DNA of 20,265 nucleotides. Source: Deltaproteobacteria bacterium (GTDB lineage: Bacteria > Desulfobacterota > DSM-4660 > Desulfatiglandales > Desulfatiglandaceae). The notes beneath the pieces are model-generated. The model was not told where the DNA came from. It searched no databases and saw nothing but the letters and a program-made list of their open reading frames with translations. Position 1 is the first letter of the stretch, and every line of letters begins with the position of its first letter. This document shows positions 14,989 through 20,265 of the stretch, one piece after another. Location of the stretch: assembly GCA_029932035.1 (NCBI GenBank), contig JAOZQV010000012.1, forward strand, positions 1 to 20,265. Reading direction: 5' to 3'. The position numbers and the translations under genes were made by a program.

Positions 14989-15065
14989 TGGTCGGGACGG
15001 AGAGATTTGAACTCTCGACCCCCTGAACCCCATTCAGGTGCGCTTCCAGGCTGCGCCACGTCCCG
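14989..15065 (-). tRNA. tRNA-Pro (anticodon GGG)
   Basis: A 77-nt cloverleaf on the - strand with encoded CCA. The acceptor CGGGACG pairs with CGTCCCG. The D-stem is GCGC/GCGC. The anticodon stem CCTGA/TCAGG encloses ATGGGGT, giving GGG. The T-stem GAGAG/CTCTC encloses TTCAAAT. It faces the GIY-YIG array and diverges from the cyclase gene. Confidence 0.95.
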
Positions 15066-15137
15066 CATTTTGTAGACTCATATTATAACACCCTCCCTCT
15101 TTGTCAAGAGATAAAATTGATTGAATGACAAAGTTAC

Positions 15138-15166
15138 TTGTCAGTTCATCCAAATATGAATATGAT
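15138..15166 (+). promoter_or_regulatory. Near-consensus sigma-70-type promoter for the cyclase gene
   Basis: TTGTCA (15138-15143), a 17-bp spacer and TATGAT (15161-15166): five of six matches in each box. Transcription would start around 15173, leaving a leader of about 48 nt before the ATG at 15221. Confidence 0.75.
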
Positions 15167-15220
15167 GGGGCGGATTAGGGGGATAAACAACATTTATGAC
15201 CAAGGTTTCAGGTGAAAACA

Positions 15221-17053
15221 ATGAGTCGTCCTGATTGTATCAGTAATCGTAATATTAGAATCATAGCCACCTATGTCAAAACCCGTGTGGGTAATCACGA
15301 ATCCCTCTTCGAAGGGCTTTCCTACCCTCGGGATCAATACCTTTCAGCAGAAGATTTTTTCCTGAATGAAGACGAGTGGACCACTTACGATAACTACGAG
15401 CGTATCTTCAGGAAGGGTAAGGAGCTTGTTGATGAGCCTGATTTCTTCTTTAACTGTGGCGCTTCTTCGGCCGGTCTGCGTTCATGGGGGCGATTTCACT
15501 ACTTTGTAGGAGTGTTCGCCTCTCCAAATGACGGATTTATGAGAATACCCTTTTTTAACAAGAACTTCGACGACACCAAAGAAATCGAGGTAATCCTGCC
15601 TCCCACCTACAATCACCGGTCAAGAGAATTCAGGACCATTCTGAAGGTCCAGTTCCACAGCGATATCGATCCCAACAGCGACTATATAGGTGATCCATAC
15701 CTGAGAGGGATGCTCTCCTCTATCCCGACCATTTGGGGACTGGCCCCAGCTACAGTCCGACAAACAGTGACTGCGTACAATCCTGAGATCCTCTTCAATC
15801 AAGAACCCGAATTCGCCAAATACCGGCTGGATGTCAAAGTAGAAAATGACATCATGACCCTGAGGGATCCAAACAAGGGCCAGCGTATCCAAGTGGGAAA
15901 AAAGATTCTTCTCGATCCTGAGCAGGTCAATGGTAAAGAGATTTACTTGGGGAAATACAATAAAATCCCTCTTGATTACCAGCCTGTCCATGGTGACCAA
16001 AGAGAAGCGATCCTTATCACTGAGACCATCAAGTTCGATGACCGGATTCTGCTTAGGGCCGGAGAAATTTTTATGGCGCCATATTTTGTCCTGGATGTTT
16101 CATATGACAAGGTATCCGCTTTCCACCGGATGTCCCAGGTATGGAGGAGAGGGGATGGAAAGGATTCGGGACAGGAATTAATCGAGACTATCAATCAGCT
16201 TAGAAGGAGCATGAGCGCCAAGAATGAGGCCTATCTTGTGCTCGAAAAGACCAACGCAGAACTGATAGAGGCCAAAGCCCGTTTAGATAAACACAATAGA
16301 GAGCTGGAAAGCAGGGTCGAATTGCGAACTTCTGAGCTGCGCAAGACCCAGCAGGATCTCCTGCGGCTAAATCGCGACCTCGAGACAAAGGTCAAAGAGC
16401 AGATAACCCAGTTGGAACGGTATAATGAGCTGCGCCGCTATCTCTCTCCCAAACTTACGGAGAAGATCTTAGCGAGTGATCATGCACTTGGGATAGAACC
16501 GCAGAGAAAAATGATGACCGTGGTATTTACCGATATCAGGGGCTTTTCAAGTCTCACGGACAGCTTGGAACCAGAGGAGCTTTTTTACCTCTTGAATAGA
16601 TATTTTTCTGAAATGATAAAGATTATACACCTCTACGATGGAACGGTGAATAAGATCGTTGGCGATGGGCTCCTCATATTCTTTGGTGATCCGATCCCGA
16701 TGGAAGATCATGCAGAACGGGCGCTGCGAATGTCTATAGATATGCAAAAAAAGGCTGAGGATCTATCAGATGAATGGGGCCAGTATGGCCATGAATTGGG
16801 CGTGGGTATAGGTATCAACAGCGGATTTGTAACTGTGGGCAATGTGGGTTCAGACGCGTACAGGGACTATACTATCATAGGAAACCAGGTCAACGTGGCG
16901 GCGCGCCTTGAAACGTCTGCCAAGGCCGGACAAATCCTGATCAGTCAGAGGACATACAGCCTGGTAAAGGAGGTAATTAAGGTAGAAGAGATAGGCGGCG
17001 TAAAGGTGAAAGGTATCCACAATCCAATCAAGACCTATAGTGTTTTGTGGTAA
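15221..17053 (+). CDS. Class III adenylate/guanylate cyclase with unknown N-terminal region
   Basis: A 610-aa soluble protein. Residues 1-320 form an unrecognised, probably sensory region with no visible membrane segments. A coiled coil follows (about 325-400, heptad-rich), then the catalytic domain (435-610). The metal-binding aspartates are Asp438 (FTDIRGFSSL) and Asp482 (KIVGDGLLIFFGD); the transition-state Asn558 and Arg562 lie in NQVNVAARLE. Lys478 fits adenine recognition, but the usual partner Asp in 'IGD' is Asn555 (TIIGNQVN), so the ATP/GTP preference is not certain. ATG 15221 was preferred over GTG 15212 because AGGTGA (15210-15215) lies 5 nt before it. It has its own promoter and is convergent to the next gene. 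Confidence 0.88.
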   Translation: MSRPDCISNRNIRIIATYVKTRVGNHESLFEGLSYPRDQYLSAEDFFLNEDEWTTYDNYERIFRKGKELVDEPDFFFNCGASSAGLRSWGRFHYFVGVFASPNDGFMRIPFFNKNFDDTKEIEVILPPTYNHRSREFRTILKVQFHSDIDPNSDYIGDPYLRGMLSSIPTIWGLAPATVRQTVTAYNPEILFNQEPEFAKYRLDVKVENDIMTLRDPNKGQRIQVGKKILLDPEQVNGKEIYLGKYNKIPLDYQPVHGDQREAILITETIKFDDRILLRAGEIFMAPYFVLDVSYDKVSAFHRMSQVWRRGDGKDSGQELIETINQLRRSMSAKNEAYLVLEKTNAELIEAKARLDKHNRELESRVELRTSELRKTQQDLLRLNRDLETKVKEQITQLERYNELRRYLSPKLTEKILASDHALGIEPQRKMMTVVFTDIRGFSSLTDSLEPEELFYLLNRYFSEMIKIIHLYDGTVNKIVGDGLLIFFGDPIPMEDHAERALRMSIDMQKKAEDLSDEWGQYGHELGVGIGINSGFVTVGNVGSDAYRDYTIIGNQVNVAARLETSAKAGQILISQRTYSLVKEVIKVEEIGGVKVKGIHNPIKTYSVLW

Positions 17054-17116
17054 TGACAACGGGTGTTGGTTATTAGCGCCGTGTCCTGAACGTTGAACCC
17101 CCGTGAACGTTACCTT

Positions 17117-19639
17117 TCAGAACAAATCGTCCAGATCTGAATCCCTTCCTCCTGGCATTTCACCATGCTTTTGCAGATATTGCTGGGTCAGCTCACTTTC
17201 CCTCTGGGAATACATCTTATCTTCTTCAAAATTGAACCATGCTGCCGCACTGCCTTTTTCCAGATCTTCAAGGAGATCCTTTCTTAAATCAGGAGTCCCT
17301 TTTATGGCTAAGACATTCTCGTCTTCATCATAAAGCTGATACACGCCCTCTGCCTCTGGAACCTGGACGATAATCTCTTCGTTAAAGACCAATATTTTTT
17401 TAGGGGGAGCGGGATTGCTCCCCAAATAAAGACGCAGGTCGCACTGGAGACATCGCCTGGCCTCCTGCAATGCCTGGTCATCAGCTAAACCGAGGGAGAC
17501 CTCTCGAAATCCTTCCCTCCTTGATGTCAGGTCAATTTCAGGCGCTTTTTCACGGGGCCAGTTGGCAAACCCTTCATCCCTGCCTAAGCGCTGGCTCGGG
17601 GCTACCTTTTCAAACAGGACTTCATCAATTTCTCCTATGCCTCCCAAGGTTTTATCTATGGAGGATGCGGCTTTACGTCCGGCCGCAATGGCATGGATGA
17701 TAGCGCCGGGCATTGCTGCCACGTCGCCACCGGCATAGACCCCTTCCATCTTTGTTTCAAGGGTTTCCTGATCCACAACAATAAGACCCTTTTCCACGGA
17801 TATCCGCCTGTCATCCTCAAGAAATGACAGATCTGAGGCTTGACCGATCGCCATGATTACCTGATCACCCGCTATGGTTTCCTTTGAATCATCAAATATA
17901 GGACAGAAATCCCCCTTTTCATCAAAAACCTCCACGCACCTCGCCAACTCCAGCCCCTTAATGCGGCCATCTTCACTCAGTATTTTGCGGGGCCCCCAGG
18001 AGGGCATTAACCTGACACCTTCCACAAGAGCGCCCTCGATCTCCCATTCGTGGGCCGGCATCTCATCGCGCCCCTCTAAACAGGCCATTATTATATCCTT
18101 AGCGCCGCACCTCAGGGCAGTAAGGGCCACGTCAACGGCCACATTCCCTCCTCCGATCACTATGACACGGTCTTTTAGTCTGACATCTTTACCTTCAGCA
18201 ACCTCTCCCAAGAAATCGAGCCCCCACAAAACATCCGGCAAATCAGCTCCTTCAATGGAAATGCGGCGGCTCGATTGTAAGCCGACCCCCAAAAAGACCG
18301 CATCAAAGCCGACACTCTTGAGCCGATACAGATTGAAATCTTTTCCCAAGAACTCACCGGTTCTGAGTTCGATGCCCGTATTTAAGATATCCTCGATCTC
18401 CTTATCTAAGATATCTCGAGGGAGACGATAGGCGGGGATACCGTACCGCATCATGCCCCCAGCCTCTTCACGGGCCTCAAAAAGGGTCACGGTATGCCCC
18501 TTTTTGCGGAGATAAAAGGCAGCGGTCAACCCCGCTGGTCCGGCCCCGATAATGGCCACCTTCTTGCCCGTATCCTCTCCTATGGTTGACTGCTTCTTCC
18601 ACAGCCCCTCTTCACCGTCCGCGGCATACCTTTTTAGCGCGCAGATCGATACAGGCTCGTTCACCTCTCCCCTGCGGCATACATCTTCACAGGGGTGAAT
18701 GCATACCCTTCCCAAGATCCCGGGCAAGGGCGCTTTCTCTCTTATTACGGCGTTGGCCTCGTCCCTTCTCCCTTCGGCAATCAACCTCAGGTATCCCGGG
18801 ATATCGATATGGGCCGGACAGGCCTCTTTACATGGGACGAGATCCTCCTCTTTTTTCCCCGGACGTACAGACTTGTCCATCAAGGCGCCCGTAGGACAGA
18901 CTTCAACACAGGCCGTACAAAACTTACAACCTGAATCTTTCAAGGAAGATTCCAAGGCGCCGATCCGGACCTGGCCCTTTTCATCAAAAACAAAACCGAT
19001 CGCTTCAATCCCCCTCAGATCACGGCATGCCCTGATACATCGGGTGCACCCGATACAGAGGTTGTAATCCCTGACAAAAAGTGCATGATCGTCAATGACA
19101 GGAAGATCGGTGGGTATCCATTTGGGCGTGGAAGGGGAGATCCCGATATAGTTGGCCACATTCTGGAGTTCACAATGCCCGAACTGGGTACAGCATCTCT
19201 CGTTCTCCGGCACATTCGACGAGCATTGGCTCCTGCTGCATCCCTCCTGCTGGGCACAGGTCAAGCACGCGTGAGGATGCCGTGACAGTATGGGAATGAG
19301 GTTTTTCTGCCGCCTGGCCGTAATGCGGTCATTTTCAGTGACTACAACCATCCCATCAGTCACTTCGGTCCCGCAGGAACTGATTAGCTCTGCTTCACCC
19401 TCAACTTCCACCACGCAGAGGCCACAACCCTTGCCAGCCTCGTCAGGCATGGCGTTTTCAACTTTCCGGTCACCCTGATAAATTACCCTGGCTGCCTCAA
19501 TTCCCTTGGCAATTGGTAAATCCGGGTGATAGCAGAGGGTGGGGATATATATGCCTGCCCCCTGGGCCGCTTCTAAAATAGTGGCGCCATCAGGCACCAC
19601 TATCTCCTGGGCATTAATTGTCAGAGTCACCTCCTTCAT
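17117..19639 (-). CDS. NuoG/GltD-like multi-cluster Fe-S flavoprotein oxidoreductase
   Basis: An 840-aa fusion. A plant-type 2Fe-2S domain (Cys36, 72, 75, 89) comes first, then a NuoG-like His-Cys3 cluster site (His121, Cys125/128/134). Two 4Fe-4S ferredoxin motifs (Cys195-205 and 238-248 blocks) follow, then a GltD/DPD-type Cys-rich helical domain (PCKEACPAHIDIPGYL to VCRRGEVNEP). The FAD Rossmann motif is GAGPAG (365-370), the NAD(P)H motif GGGNVA (496-501), and GVYAGGDVAAMPG closes the FAD site. It probably moves electrons between NAD(P)H and ferredoxin-type or dehydratase/reductase partners. The tail (about 758-828) resembles a UvrC GIY-YIG domain. Start at - strand ATG 19639: GAGGGAT lies just upstream, and earlier in-frame codons add unconserved residues. 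It lies downstream of the activase gene. Confidence 0.85.
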   Translation of the reverse strand: MKEVTLTINAQEIVVPDGATILEAAQGAGIYIPTLCYHPDLPIAKGIEAARVIYQGDRKVENAMPDEAGKGCGLCVVEVEGEAELISSCGTEVTDGMVVVTENDRITARRQKNLIPILSRHPHACLTCAQQEGCSRSQCSSNVPENERCCTQFGHCELQNVANYIGISPSTPKWIPTDLPVIDDHALFVRDYNLCIGCTRCIRACRDLRGIEAIGFVFDEKGQVRIGALESSLKDSGCKFCTACVEVCPTGALMDKSVRPGKKEEDLVPCKEACPAHIDIPGYLRLIAEGRRDEANAVIREKAPLPGILGRVCIHPCEDVCRRGEVNEPVSICALKRYAADGEEGLWKKQSTIGEDTGKKVAIIGAGPAGLTAAFYLRKKGHTVTLFEAREEAGGMMRYGIPAYRLPRDILDKEIEDILNTGIELRTGEFLGKDFNLYRLKSVGFDAVFLGVGLQSSRRISIEGADLPDVLWGLDFLGEVAEGKDVRLKDRVIVIGGGNVAVDVALTALRCGAKDIIMACLEGRDEMPAHEWEIEGALVEGVRLMPSWGPRKILSEDGRIKGLELARCVEVFDEKGDFCPIFDDSKETIAGDQVIMAIGQASDLSFLEDDRRISVEKGLIVVDQETLETKMEGVYAGGDVAAMPGAIIHAIAAGRKAASSIDKTLGGIGEIDEVLFEKVAPSQRLGRDEGFANWPREKAPEIDLTSRREGFREVSLGLADDQALQEARRCLQCDLRLYLGSNPAPPKKILVFNEEIIVQVPEAEGVYQLYDEDENVLAIKGTPDLRKDLLEDLEKGSAAAWFNFEEDKMYSQRESELTQQYLQKHGEMPGGRDSDLDDLF

Positions 19640-19780
19640 ATAATCCCTCGCAATCATCCCCAATGAATAGGGATTTTCATTCCTTAACCCGCAACCCCTT
19701 GCCATTGACTATTGACTATTGAAAAATCGGAGAAGGACTGTTCTTCAACTCGCAACCCGCAACCCGCAACCCGCAACTCT
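19640..19780. repeat. Gap with two heptamer repeat tracts
   Basis: One tract is ATTGACT, ATTGACT, ATTGA (19704-19722). The other is CGCAACC three times and a partial fourth (19751-19777). ACCCGCAACC (19687-19696) is an isolated extra piece. The gap separates the activase stop from the oxidoreductase start on the - strand; no clear promoter was found. Confidence 0.7.
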
Positions 19781-20265
19781 CTATTTCTTCCTCCCTTTGC
19801 CCTTCCGGCACAGGGCATACCCAAAAAGGGCGGCGCCCACGGCTCCGGCAATCTGGGTATCCCATTTTGTCGTCATGCGCTCAAGACCGATCATGGACAT
19901 GAGACGATCCATCACACCCCTGTTCTTTGCCATGCCGCCGGTGACCGCAAACTCAGGGTTCACCCCAAGCCTTTCCACCAAAGAGTAGATACGAGCCGCC
20001 ATGGCCTTGCAATAGGCCCCAAGGACCTGCTCCTTGGTCCAGCCCTTTCGCAAGAGACCTATGGCCTCAGTTTTTGCATAGACGACACAGATGCTGGATA
20101 CGGCCTCGGGCTCATCTCCTTCATATTCAAATGAACGGTCGCCAACCTCGTTGATGGAAATCCCGAGGAGGTCGGAAAAAACCTCCATGCCGCGGCCTGT
20201 TCCGGCCGCGCACTTGTCATTCGCCAGAAAGTTCGTCACCCTCCCCTTTTCATCACACTGGATCG
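19781..20265 (-). CDS. BadF/BadG/BcrA/BcrD-family activase (partial, 5' end off window)
   Basis: The C-terminal about 161 residues of an ASKHA-fold ATPase that activates 2-hydroxyacyl-CoA dehydratases or class I benzoyl-CoA reductases by ATP-driven electron transfer. The frame stays open to the window edge (IQCDEKGRVTNFLANDKC...), so the GTG at 20239 is internal, not a start. Visible motifs are NDKCAAGTGR, whose Cys belongs to the family's interfacial 4Fe-4S cluster site, and FAVTGGMAKNRGV, the C-terminal nucleotide-binding motif. The DTQIAGAVGAALFGYAL end is typical. The protein has a lysine/arginine-rich tail (RKGKGRKK). The Fe-S flavoprotein downstream could supply electrons to it. The exact pathway (hydroxyglutaryl-CoA, phenyllactyl-CoA, benzoyl-CoA or unknown) cannot be told from this fragment. 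Confidence 0.85.
   Translation of the reverse strand, partial: IQCDEKGRVTNFLANDKCAAGTGRGMEVFSDLLGISINEVGDRSFEYEGDEPEAVSSICVVYAKTEAIGLLRKGWTKEQVLGAYCKAMAARIYSLVERLGVNPEFAVTGGMAKNRGVMDRLMSMIGLERMTTKWDTQIAGAVGAALFGYALCRKGKGRKK

Noticed and set aside
17874..18431. 185-aa + strand ORF opposite the oxidoreductase
   Set aside because: Ser/Pro/Lys-rich shadow of the conserved FAD/NAD(P) module on the other strand.
19712..20134. 140-aa + strand ORF near the right edge
   Set aside because: Its start is in heptamer repeats and the rest is antisense to the activase, which has clear family motifs.

Overview
The window looks like a chromosomal segment of an anaerobic Desulfobacterota (former Deltaproteobacteria) bacterium. 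The evidence is a tig-clpP-clpX-lon block, a three-gene glycolate/D-lactate oxidase-type operon, a 2-hydroxyacyl-CoA dehydratase/benzoyl-CoA reductase-type activase beside a large NuoG/GltD-like iron-sulfur flavoprotein, and intergenic heptamer and 'CACCGCAGAGACGC' repeats. The assignment is by pattern recognition only. No phage or plasmid backbone genes are visible.

Left part (1-7717, + strand): an MFS transporter, a translationally coupled protein with kinase-like motifs, the wreck of a lactate racemase gene (larA) in three frames with large internal losses, then two GlcD/GlcE-like FAD subunits, a 485-bp repeat-bearing gap, a GlcF-like CCG-domain iron-sulfur subunit and a small MTH1187-type thiamine-binding protein. 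Together this reads as a 2-hydroxyacid (lactate or glycolate) oxidation locus whose racemase step has decayed.

Centre (8106-13810, + strand): trigger factor, ClpP, ClpX and Lon, a protein-quality-control operon. A hairpin with a T-tract lies just upstream of tig.

Accessory spot (13811-15065): tRNA-Val(TAC), a truncated tRNA-Asp-like sequence whose anticodon arm is replaced by a perfect 8-bp hairpin, an intact tRNA-Asp(GTC), and an apparently exact 349-bp tandem duplication. Each unit carries the 3' part of a tRNA, a terminator-like stretch and an 84-aa GIY-YIG nuclease ORF. The 3' end of that ORF runs through a tRNA D-arm and the same 20-nt hairpin. After the second unit a third tRNA 3' end with a different acceptor sequence and a strong terminator close the array. 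tRNA-Pro(GGG) lies beyond it on the opposite strand. This is the best candidate in the window for an undescribed element: a small GIY-YIG unit nested in tRNA sequence that restores a tRNA 3' end at each junction.

Right part (15138-20265): a near-consensus sigma-70-type promoter drives a class III nucleotide cyclase with an unrecognised N-terminal region and a coiled coil. Convergent to it on the - strand is an 840-aa fusion of NuoG-like Fe-S domains with a GltD-like FAD/NAD(P) module, ending in a degenerate UvrC/GIY-YIG-like domain. Upstream of that is a partial BcrA/BadF/HgdC-family activase that runs off the window.
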